Positions 9,056 to 17,707 of a DNA stretch of 64,000 nucleotides are shown here, one piece after another (the first letter of the stretch is position 1; each line of letters begins with the position of its first letter). The DNA is from Streptomyces viridochromogenes. Its GTDB lineage: Bacteria > Actinomycetota > Actinomycetes > Streptomycetales > Streptomycetaceae. Where the stretch lies: the NCBI RefSeq assembly GCF_001270495.1, contig NZ_LGUR01000036.1, positions 1 through 64,000 of the forward strand. The letters are read 5' to 3'. The position numbers and the translations under genes were made by a program. A model generated the notes under the pieces. That model saw only the letters and a program-made list of their open reading frames with translations. It did no database searches and was not told where the DNA came from.

Positions 9056-9151
9056 GTTCCGGTACAGTGACGTATCGATAGACGTGCGACACACTGGAAG
9101 CGCGGTCTCGGACAACGCGAGGCCGCCACACCCGAGTGAGGAGAAGAGCCG

Positions 9152-9766
9152 ATGACGTCGCAGGCTGCGGACGGACCGGAAACGGTCGTCGCCTCGCGCC
9201 GCTCCAAGATCACGCCCCAGCGTGAGCAGGAGTTCTTCGACGCCGTGCTCGAACAGATCCGCGCCTGCGGCTACGACGCCGTCACCATGGAGGGCGTCGC
9301 CAGCAGCACGCGGTGCAGCAAGTCCACGCTGTACCGGCAGTGGAAGACCAAGCCCCAGTTCGTGGCGGCGGCCCTGCGCGCGAGCCGCCTCACCCGCTTC
9401 GAGGGCATCGACACCGGCACGCTCTCCGGTGACCTGCGCGAGGCGGCGCGGGCCGCGGGGGCGTGGTCCGGCAAGGACACGCGGCTGTTCCAGGCGCTGG
9501 GACACGCCGTGATGGAGGACCCGGAACTCAAGTGCGCTCTGCGTGAGGCGCTCGTCGACCCCGAGATCGAGGCGCTGCGGCAGATTCTTCGGCGTGGCGT
9601 CGAGCGCGGGGAGGTCGCCGCCGACCATCCCGCGCTGGAGTACGTCCCCGCCCAGATCTTCGGCGTGCTGCGCGCCCGGCCCGTACTGGAGGGTGAGGAC
9701 GCCGATCCCGACTACCTCGTCCGCTTCGTGGAGGCCGCCGTGCTGCCGGCACTGGGCCTCACCTGA
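9152..9766 (+). CDS. TetR-family transcriptional regulator
   Basis: 204 residues. The N-terminal helix-turn-helix is clear (FDAVLEQIRACGYDAVTMEG, then SSTRCSKSTLYRQWKTKPQF, about residues 27-70) and is followed by a TetR_C-type ligand domain. ATG 9152 follows a good gaggaga ribosome site. It is transcribed away from the PAP2-DMT pair and probably represses that pair and itself by binding the array at 8992-9055. The ligand is unknown. Confidence 0.9.
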   Translation: MTSQAADGPETVVASRRSKITPQREQEFFDAVLEQIRACGYDAVTMEGVASSTRCSKSTLYRQWKTKPQFVAAALRASRLTRFEGIDTGTLSGDLREAARAAGAWSGKDTRLFQALGHAVMEDPELKCALREALVDPEIEALRQILRRGVERGEVAADHPALEYVPAQIFGVLRARPVLEGEDADPDYLVRFVEAAVLPALGLT

Positions 9767-9847
9767 TGCTCAGGCCGCCGTCCACGGGATGACTGGACGG
9801 TGACCTGTTCCGCGCCGCACCGTGGGGACGGGGGCGGCGCGCACCCC

Positions 9848-9894
9848 CGGCCGGGTGGGGTGCCTCTTGAGCGGAGGGGCGCCCCACCCGGCCG
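9848..9894. terminator. Bidirectional hairpin between tetR and the DUF2510 gene
   Basis: A 17-bp stem with one mismatch pairs cggccgggtggggtgcc with ggcgccccacccggccg across a 13-base loop. It lies between convergent genes, so it can serve both. Confidence 0.75.
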
Positions 9895-9928
9895 CATCAC
9901 GTCCGGGGTGCGTGGGATCCGGGGTGCG

Positions 9929-10966
9929 TCAGATGTCCTGGCCGTTGCCGCCGCCCGTGGACACCTTGATGCCCTTGGCGATCTCGTCGAGGACCGACTG
10001 CCCCTCGTCGACGTCGACGCCGAGCCGGACCACGACGATCTGCTGCTCACTCGCGGGTGAGGGGAAGGCGAGCGACTCGACGTAGCCGTCGGAGCCCTTG
10101 CTCGTCACCGCCTTCCAGCGGACCAGGTAGCCCTTCTGCCCGGCCACGGTGACCGCCTTCGAGGCCAGCACCTCGTGCGAGGTGATCTCGCCGTACCCCT
10201 TGCCGTACGACTCCTCGGCGTTCGCCGCGATGTCCGCCTTGGCGACTTCCTCGGCCGTGTCGCCCTTGGTGCGCAGCGCGAGCGCGGGTGCCGAGTAGGC
10301 GCCGCCCTTCATGCAGGTCTGGGAGGTGTCGGAGGGGCACTTGTACGTCTTGTCCGACCCGACGTGCGCACCCCAGCTGATCTGCTGGCCGTACCAGCCG
10401 TCCGGGATGGGGAGGCTGATCCCGCTCACCGCGTCGGTCACCGAACCGCTGTCCACCTTCGGTGCCTCGGACTGGCCGGGCGCGGGCGACTGCCCGCCGG
10501 AACCGCCGTCACCGCCCCCGGAACCGCCGTCACCACCGCCGGAACCGCCGTTGCCGCCGCCGGAGTCGCCGAAGGGGCCGCCCTGGCCCCCACCGGGCCC
10601 GCCCTGGCCGCCCTGCCCGCCCGGCCCCTGCTGCTGGGAGTTGGCGCTGCCGCCGCCCGAGCCGTCGTCGGCCGTCAGCGCGTACACGCCGACGCCGATG
10701 CTCGCGAGGACCACCGCGGCCACTCCCACGGCTATGCCGGTGCGCAGACCGCGCCGCCCGCCCTGCTGCGGCAGGCCGGGATACCCGGGATGCACCGGAT
10801 ACGCCCCGCCGGCCGCCAACTGCTCCGGAGGACCCCATACGTCGGTCGCCCCCGCGGGCCGGACCTGGTCCGTCCATGCCTTGCCGTCCCACCAGCGCTC
10901 GGTGGGCGGACCATCACTTTTCTGCCCCGGGTCGGGGTACCAGCCGGGAGGAGTCACCTGCGTCAT
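9929..10966 (-). CDS. DUF2510 membrane-anchored protein
   Basis: 345 residues. The N-terminal DUF2510 motif (PPGWYPDPG, then ERWWDGKAWTDQ) is followed by a single transmembrane helix (about residues 73-92), a roughly 65-residue linker of Gly, Ser, Gln and Asp, and a C-terminal extracytoplasmic domain beginning SGISLPIPDGWYG. Topology is probably inside-out, with the folded domain outside the cell. The function is unknown; DUF2510 occurs in many actinobacterial membrane proteins. The linker is built from repeated GGSGGGDG units, which are prone to length change. Confidence 0.85.
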   Translation of the reverse strand: MTQVTPPGWYPDPGQKSDGPPTERWWDGKAWTDQVRPAGATDVWGPPEQLAAGGAYPVHPGYPGLPQQGGRRGLRTGIAVGVAAVVLASIGVGVYALTADDGSGGGSANSQQQGPGGQGGQGGPGGGQGGPFGDSGGGNGGSGGGDGGSGGGDGGSGGQSPAPGQSEAPKVDSGSVTDAVSGISLPIPDGWYGQQISWGAHVGSDKTYKCPSDTSQTCMKGGAYSAPALALRTKGDTAEEVAKADIAANAEESYGKGYGEITSHEVLASKAVTVAGQKGYLVRWKAVTSKGSDGYVESLAFPSPASEQQIVVVRLGVDVDEGQSVLDEIAKGIKVSTGGGNGQDI

Positions 10967-11050
10967 GCGCCCACCGTATGAGGTGTCGGTGAAAGTCGGA
11001 TGAGAGGAACCGGCCCCAGAACCACGGAATCCGGCCCCGCACCCCGCACT

Positions 11051-11108
11051 TTCGGCCGACCTCACTCCATGACGAGCCGCACCGGACGCCTCTCGGCGGG
11101 CGGGGTCG
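11051..11108 (-). repeat. Degenerate copy of the anmK 3' end
   Basis: About 58 bases here match 11182-11239, which cover the last codons and stop of anmK. Read on the minus strand this copy gives PPAERRPVRLVME-stop, against PPTEKGPVRLVLE-stop in anmK. It is a partial duplication lying about 131 bp downstream of the real gene end, probably the remains of a paralogue or a local duplication. Confidence 0.65.
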
Positions 11109-11192
11109 GTGCCTGGGAGTGTGCGGCCGGGGGTCCGGGGTGGTGATGGTGTGGGGCTGTTCGCGGCTTGCTCGCGGCGGTGTTCGGCCGGG

Positions 11193-12347
11193 TCACTCCA
11201 GGACTAGCCGTACCGGACCCTTCTCGGTGGGCGGAGGAAGGCGCAGCCCGTCCCGGCCCGGGGTGAGGGAACCGAGGACGCGTGCGTGGCGGGCGCCGGT
11301 GGCCGACGGGGCGGTGCCGGGGAGGCCGTGTGCGGTCAGGAAGCCCAGCACGGCGAAGGCGTACGCCTCCTTCGCCGTGGCCGGCAGCCCCAGCGCGTCG
11401 GACGTGCGCAGCGCGACCCCGGCCAGCCGCTGCCCGAGCATCGCCATCAGGACGGGGTTGCGGGTGCCGCCACCCGAGGCGATCACCTCCGTGGCGCCCA
11501 CCGCGCCCACGGCGTCGGCGACCGTGCTTGCCGTGAGCATGGTCAGCGTGGCGACGACGTCCTCGGCGGGCAGGGTTCCGAACCTGGCCAGCGCGTCCCG
11601 CAGATGGCCCAGGTGGAACAGCTCCTTGCCGGTCGTCTTGGGGGCGGGCAGCGCGTAGTACGGCTCCTCCAGCAGCCGCCGCAGCAGCGGTTCATGGACG
11701 GTGCCGCGACCGGCCAGCGCCCCGTCCACGTCGTACGCCAGCCGTCCGCCGCTGAACCCCCGGGCCGCCGCGTCGATCAGCGCGCAGCCGGGCCCGGTGT
11801 CGAGGGCGGTGCCGTCGGGCGCGGTGAGGTTGGCGATCCCGCCGATGTTGAGGGCGACGGGCGTGCCGGGCCGGCCGCGCAGCCACAGCAGGTCGACCAG
11901 GCTGACCAGCGGGGCGCCCTGTCCGCCGACTGTGATGTCGCGTGGCCTGAAGTCGGCCACCACGGGCAGCCCGGTCGTCTCCGCGATCCACGCGGGCTGC
12001 CCGAGTTGCAGCGTGCCGTATGCCTTCCCGTCCTCGGCCCAGTGATAGACCGTCTGCCCGTGCGAGGCGACCAACTCGGCCTGTCCGTCGCATAGTTCAC
12101 GGTCCGCACGGGCGGCCGCCGACGCGAAGGCCCGGCCGATCCGGGTGTCGAGCCGGCACACCTCGGCCATCGAGGTCGTCCCCGGCGGCAGCGCCGCCGC
12201 GAGCGCCTCCCGCAGCACCTCGTCGTATCCCTCGCTCACCAGGCCCAGCGGCTTGAGGACCAGGCTGTCGCCGACGAGGCTCAGGTCGGCGGCCGCGGCG
12301 TCGATGGCGTCGTACGAGGTGCCCGACATCAGACCGATCACCCGCAT
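11193..12347 (-). CDS. anmK: Anhydro-N-acetylmuramic acid kinase
   Basis: 384 residues. AnmK hydrolyses the 1,6-anhydro bond of anhydro-MurNAc and phosphorylates it, feeding cell-wall sugars back into metabolism. Family motifs are all present: GLMSGTSYDAIDAA near the N-terminus, ASHGQTVYHW, LQLGQPAWIAE, ADFRPRDITVGGQGAPLV, NIGGIANLT, and ASGGGTRNPVLMAMLGQRL. The GTSxDGxD motif reads YDAID, with Ala for Gly. It lies 18 bp behind the MHS transporter gene and is probably co-transcribed with it. The start codon is duplicated in a 14-bp tandem repeat (12334-12361); only the downstream ATG (12347) gives the full protein. Confidence 0.93.
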   Translation of the reverse strand: MRVIGLMSGTSYDAIDAAAADLSLVGDSLVLKPLGLVSEGYDEVLREALAAALPPGTTSMAEVCRLDTRIGRAFASAAARADRELCDGQAELVASHGQTVYHWAEDGKAYGTLQLGQPAWIAETTGLPVVADFRPRDITVGGQGAPLVSLVDLLWLRGRPGTPVALNIGGIANLTAPDGTALDTGPGCALIDAAARGFSGGRLAYDVDGALAGRGTVHEPLLRRLLEEPYYALPAPKTTGKELFHLGHLRDALARFGTLPAEDVVATLTMLTASTVADAVGAVGATEVIASGGGTRNPVLMAMLGQRLAGVALRTSDALGLPATAKEAYAFAVLGFLTAHGLPGTAPSATGARHARVLGSLTPGRDGLRLPPPTEKGPVRLVLE

Positions 12348-12361
12348 CCGATCACCCGCAT
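12334..12361 (-). repeat. 14-bp tandem duplication of the anmK start
   Basis: The minus-strand unit ATGCGGGTGATCGG occurs twice in direct succession. The upstream copy starts a seven-codon out-of-frame peptide; the downstream copy is the true anmK start. It may weaken or modulate anmK initiation. Confidence 0.85.
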
Positions 12362-12365
12362 CCGC

Positions 12366-13658
12366 TCAACCTGCCTTCTCCTTCGCTTTCCAGGCCGGAG
12401 TCGCCGTCAGGGCGAGGACGCTCACCGCGCAGGCCGCGGCCGCGTAATACGCGGGGATGTCCAGGTTCCCGGTCCGTTCGATCGTCTCCGTGATGATGAG
12501 CCCGGCACAGCCCGAGAACACCGCATTGGACAGGGCGTAGGCGAGTCCCAGCCCCGTGTAGCGGACGTTCGTCGGGAACAGCTCCGCGAGCATCGCCGGA
12601 CCCGGCCCCGCCATCAGCCCCACCACGGCACCCGCGCCCCACACCGCCGCACCCTTCACGGTGAGGGAAACGCCCGGGCCCTGGAGAAGGTTGAGCAGCG
12701 GCACCGCGAGGACCACGACCAGCACCGCCCCCGTCAGCATCACCGGCCGCCGCCCGACCCGGTCGCTGAGCCACCCCGCCGGCACGATCGTCACCGCGAA
12801 ACCGAGGTTGGCCAGCACCGTGGCGATCAGCGCCTGCTGGAAGGACGCGCCCAGCGCGGACTGGAGATACGACGGCAGCACGACCAGGAACGTGTACCCG
12901 GCCGCCGCCCACCCCATGATCCGCCCGGCGCCCAGCGCGATCGCCCCCGCGACCGCACGCCCCGGTGGCCGCTCGGCCTCCCGCTCCTCCCGGAACGCCG
13001 GCGTCTCGTCCAGCCGCAGCCGCAACCACAGGGCGCCCAGCCCCAGCGGCAACGTCAGCAGGAACGGCAACCGCCAGCCCCAGTCGCCCAGTTGCCGCTC
13101 CGTGAGCACCGTGGCCAGCAGCGCCGCCGCCCCCGCACCGCCGAGCAGTCCCAGAGCCACGGTGAACGACTGCCACGAACCGTACAGACCGCGCCGCCCG
13201 GGTGGCGCGAACTCGGTCATCACCGACACCGCACCCCCGAACTCCCCGCCCGCGGACAGACCTTGCAGCACCCTCAGGAACGTCAGCAGCCACGGGGCGA
13301 GGGCGCCGACCGTGTCGTACGTGGGCAGCGCGCCGATCAATGTCGTGGCCCCGGTCATCAGCGTGATCACGAGGATCAGCACCGGACGCCGGCCGACCCG
13401 GTCGCCGAGCCGGCCGAACACGGCCGCTCCGACCGGCCGGAAGAAGAACGCCAGCGCGAACGACGCGTACGTCTTCACCAGCGCCTCGACCTCGCTGCCG
13501 CCCTCCGGCGTGAAGAAGCGCGCCGCGATGATCGTCGCGAAGTAGCCGTAGACACCGAACTCGTACCACTCGATGAAGTTGCCGACCGAACCCGCGACCA
13601 GTGCCTTGCGGGACCGGGCCGGGACCCGGTCGGAGAATTCGGAGACGGTCGACGTCAT
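12366..13658 (-). CDS. MHS-family MFS transporter
   Basis: 430 residues with twelve predicted helices. It belongs to the metabolite:H+ symporter group: the opening GNFIEWYEFGVYGYFA and the loop GRLGDRVGRRPVLI are diagnostic, with a second copy SDRVGRRPVML in the other half. Relatives import organic acids, betaines or sugars acids. ATG 13658 follows gagagg. The pairing with anmK suggests, but does not show, a cell-wall-sugar or related substrate. It is divergent from the LAL-like gene. Confidence 0.88.
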   Translation of the reverse strand: MTSTVSEFSDRVPARSRKALVAGSVGNFIEWYEFGVYGYFATIIAARFFTPEGGSEVEALVKTYASFALAFFFRPVGAAVFGRLGDRVGRRPVLILVITLMTGATTLIGALPTYDTVGALAPWLLTFLRVLQGLSAGGEFGGAVSVMTEFAPPGRRGLYGSWQSFTVALGLLGGAGAAALLATVLTERQLGDWGWRLPFLLTLPLGLGALWLRLRLDETPAFREEREAERPPGRAVAGAIALGAGRIMGWAAAGYTFLVVLPSYLQSALGASFQQALIATVLANLGFAVTIVPAGWLSDRVGRRPVMLTGAVLVVVLAVPLLNLLQGPGVSLTVKGAAVWGAGAVVGLMAGPGPAMLAELFPTNVRYTGLGLAYALSNAVFSGCAGLIITETIERTGNLDIPAYYAAAACAVSVLALTATPAWKAKEKAG

Positions 13659-13873
13659 GTCCGTGCCTCTCTGAGTCGTGAAGGCCGGTCGGGCGGCCGG
13701 CTTTTGACTGTGGGTCAGTTTCGCCGGGGCAGGTCGCGGGCCCTTCGCGTCGCCCCGGCACACCCCTTGTCACCCATCACGGCAACAGCTGCCCGGACCC
13801 GCCTCCACTTAGGCAATCGGACGGCTACGCTCGAGGTCTGTACGTCGTTCGGGCGACTTGGGGAGGTAGCGGG

Positions 13874-16555
13874 ATGACGGAGGTACGGCCCACACAGGCC
13901 GCCTCGGCCTCCCTGTGGGAGCGCGACGAGGAAGTCGCCGCCGTCGAGCGGGTACTCGACACCCTGTGCGCGGACAAGTCCTCCTCGGGCAACCTCCTGG
14001 TGCTCCGGGGCGAGGCGGGACTCGGCAAGACCGCCTTACTGGCCGAAACACGCCGCATCGCCGAGGCCCGCGGCTGCCAGGTGTGGTCCGCCCGGGGCAG
14101 CGAGACCCTGAGTTCCGTTCCCTTCAACGTCGTACGGCAGCTGCTCCAGCCCGCGCTGCTGTCGCTGATGCCGGAAGAGGCGCGGGAGTACCTCGGCGAC
14201 TGGTACGACATCGCCGGACCGGCCCTCGGCATCACGGAACCCGGCGAGCGCCAGGCCGACCCGCAAGGTGTGTGCGACGGGCTGGTGGCGGCCGTACGCC
14301 GACTGGCCCGGCGCGACTGGCCGCTGGTGCTGCTGATCGACGACGCGCACTGGGCCGACCAGGAGAGCCTGCGCTGGCTCGCCGCCTTCGCCGAACGCCT
14401 CGGCGAGCAGAACGTCCTGGTCGTGGTGGCCCGGCGCCCCGGCGAGGTCAGCGGCGACAGCGCCCGCCACCTCGACGCGGTCGCCGCCGCGGGCGGCTCC
14501 GTCGCCACCCTGAGCGCCCTCACCCCGGACGCGACCGCCGGCCTCACCCGCGCCACCCTGGGCCCGCACGCCGACGCCCCGTTCTGCCGCGAGGTCTGGG
14601 CGGTGACCGGCGGCAACCCGTACGAGACCGTCGAACTCCTCGCCAAGGTGCAGGACAGCGAGTTCGAGCCGACCGAGTCCGCCGCCGGCGAGCTGCGCGC
14701 CCTGAACCGCGCGGCGCGCGGCGGCGGCCTGGTCGCCCGCCTTGAGACGCTCGGCATCGAGGCCACCCGGTTCGCCTGGGCGGCCGCGATCCTCGGCACC
14801 GGCATCTCGGTCGACCTGGTGGCCGAGCTCGCCACCATGAGCGTGGACGAGGCCGTGCGCTGCGCCGACCTGCTGCGCACCGCCCGCATCCTCACCGAAC
14901 CCGACCCGGCGGGTGCCCAACCGGACGACGGCGACCTCGAGTTCGTCCACCCGCTGATCGCGACGGCCGTCTACAACTCCATCCCCGACGCCCTGCGCAC
15001 CGCGATGCACGGCATCGCCGCCCGTGTCGTCACCGACAACGGCCGCGGCGCCGCGGTCGCCGCCCGCCACCTCCTGGAGGTCCACCCGGACAACGACGCG
15101 GAACTCGTCGAGCAGTTGCGCGAGGCGGCCCGCGAACACCTCGCCGTGGGCGCCCCCGACGCGGCCCGCCGCTGTCTGGAGCGTGCCCTGCTGGAGCCGC
15201 CCCTGCCCGAGGTCCACGCCCGCGTGCTCCACGAACTGGGCGGCGCCACCCTCCTCACCGCGCCCGCCACCACCATCGACCATCTCCAGACCGCCCTCGG
15301 CATGCCCGGTCTCGACGGCGACGAACGCGTCGACGCCGTCTACCGCCTCTCCCAGGCCCTGCTCCACAACGACCAGCTGGAGGAGGCCGTCCGCACCGTC
15401 GAGGCGGAGGCCGCCCGGCACCAGGCCGGCCCCGCCAGGCTGCGGCTCCAGGCCGTGCAGTTCATGTGGGAGGGCATCCACGCGGGCGAGGCCGCCTCCC
15501 CGGGACGCTCCGCACGCCTCGCCGAACTCGCCGGGACCTGCACCGGCCGCGACAACTCCGAGCGTGCCGTGCTCATCCTGCGCGGCTTCGACGTCATGGC
15601 CCGCGGCGAGAACGCCGAGGAGGTCGCCGAGCTGTGCGACCGCGCCCTCGTCAACGGCCGCCTCGCCCCCGGACTCGGCTGGACCGACCCGGAGTGGGGC
15701 ATCGAGCTGCTGATGATGCTCGCCAACTCCTACGCCTTCACCGACCGCCTCGACCGGGCCGAGTCCCTCTACAACGAGGCCCTGCGCGCCTACGAGTCCG
15801 CCGGCTGGAGCGGCGGCCACCTCGCCCTGGCCCACGCCTACGTGGGCGTCGGACACCGCAGGCGCGGCCGGCTCCGCGAGGCCGAGGCATCCCTGCGCAA
15901 GTCCCTGGCCCTCGCCGAGCGCGTCGGCCGCCGACTGCCCCTGTACTGGTCCGCGACCTGCAACCTCGTCGACACGCTGCTCGCCCGCGGGCACGTCGAC
16001 GCGGCCTGGGAGATCGCCGAGCAGCACGGCTTCGCCCCGCCCTACCCGTCCACCATCGTGCTACCGGACCCGCGCTCGGTCCGCGGCCGACTCCTCCTCG
16101 CCGTCGGCCGCACGAAGGACGGCGTCAACGAACTGGAGGCGGCGGAGAAGGCGGCCGCCGTACGGGGCCACTACAACCCGGTGCTGGTCCCCTGGGCCGT
16201 CGACCTGGCCCGCGCCCTCGCGAACGAGGACCCGCCGCGCGCCGCCCGGCTGGCCACCGAAGTCCGCCGGCACGCCGAGCGCCTCGGCACCGACACCGCC
16301 ATCGGCGAGGCCCTGCGCTGCGCCGCCGCCCTGGAGACCGGCCAGCGCGCGGTACGCCTCGCCGAACAGGCCGTCACCTATCTGGAAGCCTCGCCCTGCC
16401 AGTACGAACACGCGGCCGCCCGCGTCGAGTACGGCATCGCCGCCCGCTCGGCCACGGAACTCCAGCGCGGGCTGACGCTGGCGCGGTCATGCGGGGCGGA
16501 CGGGCTGGTGGCGCAGGCACAGGCGGAGACGGCGTTGCTGTCGGGCGTGGGGTGA
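13874..16555 (+). CDS. LAL-like AAA ATPase lacking a LuxR tail
   Basis: 893 residues. The N-terminal P-loop ATPase has Walker A GEAGLGKTALL (about residue 46) and Walker B LLIDDAHWAD (about residue 154), followed by long TPR-like helical repeats. This is the architecture of large LuxR (LAL) or SARP-less STAND regulators. The usual C-terminal LuxR helix-turn-helix is absent: the protein ends in the helical region (ARSCGADGLVAQAQAETALL) at a clean TGA. ATG 13874 follows ggggagg. It could signal through protein contacts or be a C-terminally shortened regulator. It is convergent with the pca operon; a link to aromatic catabolism is only positional. Confidence 0.8.
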   Translation: MTEVRPTQAASASLWERDEEVAAVERVLDTLCADKSSSGNLLVLRGEAGLGKTALLAETRRIAEARGCQVWSARGSETLSSVPFNVVRQLLQPALLSLMPEEAREYLGDWYDIAGPALGITEPGERQADPQGVCDGLVAAVRRLARRDWPLVLLIDDAHWADQESLRWLAAFAERLGEQNVLVVVARRPGEVSGDSARHLDAVAAAGGSVATLSALTPDATAGLTRATLGPHADAPFCREVWAVTGGNPYETVELLAKVQDSEFEPTESAAGELRALNRAARGGGLVARLETLGIEATRFAWAAAILGTGISVDLVAELATMSVDEAVRCADLLRTARILTEPDPAGAQPDDGDLEFVHPLIATAVYNSIPDALRTAMHGIAARVVTDNGRGAAVAARHLLEVHPDNDAELVEQLREAAREHLAVGAPDAARRCLERALLEPPLPEVHARVLHELGGATLLTAPATTIDHLQTALGMPGLDGDERVDAVYRLSQALLHNDQLEEAVRTVEAEAARHQAGPARLRLQAVQFMWEGIHAGEAASPGRSARLAELAGTCTGRDNSERAVLILRGFDVMARGENAEEVAELCDRALVNGRLAPGLGWTDPEWGIELLMMLANSYAFTDRLDRAESLYNEALRAYESAGWSGGHLALAHAYVGVGHRRRGRLREAEASLRKSLALAERVGRRLPLYWSATCNLVDTLLARGHVDAAWEIAEQHGFAPPYPSTIVLPDPRSVRGRLLLAVGRTKDGVNELEAAEKAAAVRGHYNPVLVPWAVDLARALANEDPPRAARLATEVRRHAERLGTDTAIGEALRCAAALETGQRAVRLAEQAVTYLEASPCQYEHAAARVEYGIAARSATELQRGLTLARSCGADGLVAQAQAETALLSGVG

Positions 16556-16588
16556 GAGCCGGGCATGTGGTGAGCGCGACCGCGAGAG

Positions 16589-17707
16589 TCACCCTTCCTC
16601 TTCCGCGAGGACGCGTTGCGCCGCCGCGAAGGCCGAGTTCGCCGCCGGAACCCCGCAGTACACGGCCGTCTGGAGCAGTACGGCCCCGATCTCGTCCGGG
16701 GTCAGCCCGTTGCGCCGGGCCGCGCGCACATGCATGGCCAGCTCGTCGTAGTGGCCGTGGGCGACCAGCGCCGTCAGGGTGATCATGCTGCGCTCGCGGC
16801 GGCTGAGCGTCGGGTCGGTCCAGATCTCGCCCCAGGCGTAGCGCGAGATGAAGTCCTGGAAGCGTGCGGTGAACGGCGTCTGCCGGGCCTGTGCCCGGTC
16901 GACGTGGGCGTCACCGAGCACCTCACGCCGTACCTCCATGCCGCGCTGGGCGACGCCGCCGAAGTGTGCGCGCAGGGCGGTCAGCACGGCCTCCGGACAC
17001 TGCGCCGGGGCCAGATGCGAGGCCCCCGGGAGCTCGACGAGCGCGGCACCGGGAACGGCGTCCGCGATCTCCCGCAGATGGCCCGGCGGCGTCGCCGGAT
17101 CTTCCCGCCCCGCGATCAGCAGCGTGGGCGAGGAGATCTCGGGCAGCCGTTCGCGCAGGTCGAAGGCGGCGAGCGCGTCACAGCAGGCGGCGTACGCGCC
17201 CGGATCGGCGTCGCGGTGGTCCTGCACCAGTTCCGGCGCGGTGAAGCCGGACGTGAACCAGCGGTCGTTCGCGCTCGCGGCGAGCCTCGCCAGCCCTTGG
17301 CTCCGCACCAGCGCGGCCCGCTCCTCCCACGGCTTCGCACCGTTGAAGTGCGCTGACGAACAGATCACCGCCAGCGAGGAGACCCGCTCGGGATGGTGCA
17401 CGGCCAGGTGCAGCCCCACCGCACCACCCAGAGACACCCCCGCGTATGCGAACCGCCCGATGCCCAGCGAGTCGGCGAGCGCGAGTACCAGGCCGGCGAG
17501 GTCACCGACCGTCGCGCCCGCTCCGATGAGATCGGCCGCGGAACCGCCGTGCCCCGGCAGATCCCAGCGGACCACCCGGTGGGTGATCGACAGCTCGGGC
17601 GCGACCCTGTCCCAGAGGGCGTACGAGGTGCCGAGCGAAGGGCCGAGAAGCAGTGAGGGAGCGGAAGTGGGGCCCTCGGCACGGTGGTTGAGGAGTTTCT
17701 CGGTCAA
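16589..17707 (-). CDS. pcaDC: Fused 3-oxoadipate enol-lactonase / 4-carboxymuconolactone decarboxylase
   Basis: 372 residues. The N-terminal alpha/beta hydrolase is PcaD (nucleophile Ser92 in YAGVSLGGAVG, late His in PGASHLAPAQ), and the C-terminal domain from about residue 258 is PcaC (GEIWTDPTLSRRERSMITLT, then LLQTAVYCGVPAANSAF). Together they turn 4-carboxymuconolactone into 3-oxoadipate. The same fusion is called pcaL elsewhere. The start is TTG 17707, overlapping the pcaB stop (TTGA). It is the last gene of the pca operon. Confidence 0.93.
   Translation of the reverse strand: MTEKLLNHRAEGPTSAPSLLLGPSLGTSYALWDRVAPELSITHRVVRWDLPGHGGSAADLIGAGATVGDLAGLVLALADSLGIGRFAYAGVSLGGAVGLHLAVHHPERVSSLAVICSSAHFNGAKPWEERAALVRSQGLARLAASANDRWFTSGFTAPELVQDHRDADPGAYAACCDALAAFDLRERLPEISSPTLLIAGREDPATPPGHLREIADAVPGAALVELPGASHLAPAQCPEAVLTALRAHFGGVAQRGMEVRREVLGDAHVDRAQARQTPFTARFQDFISRYAWGEIWTDPTLSRRERSMITLTALVAHGHYDELAMHVRAARRNGLTPDEIGAVLLQTAVYCGVPAANSAFAAAQRVLAEEEG

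Noticed and set aside
7153..9213. A single 686-residue minus-strand ORF
   Set aside because: The first half is the out-of-frame shadow of the PAP2 gene. The true DMT gene begins at ATG 8133 after an ATGA overlap.
14036..16027. 663-residue minus-strand ORF
   Set aside because: Shadow of the LAL-type ATPase, low-complexity Gly/Val/Glu sequence without motifs.
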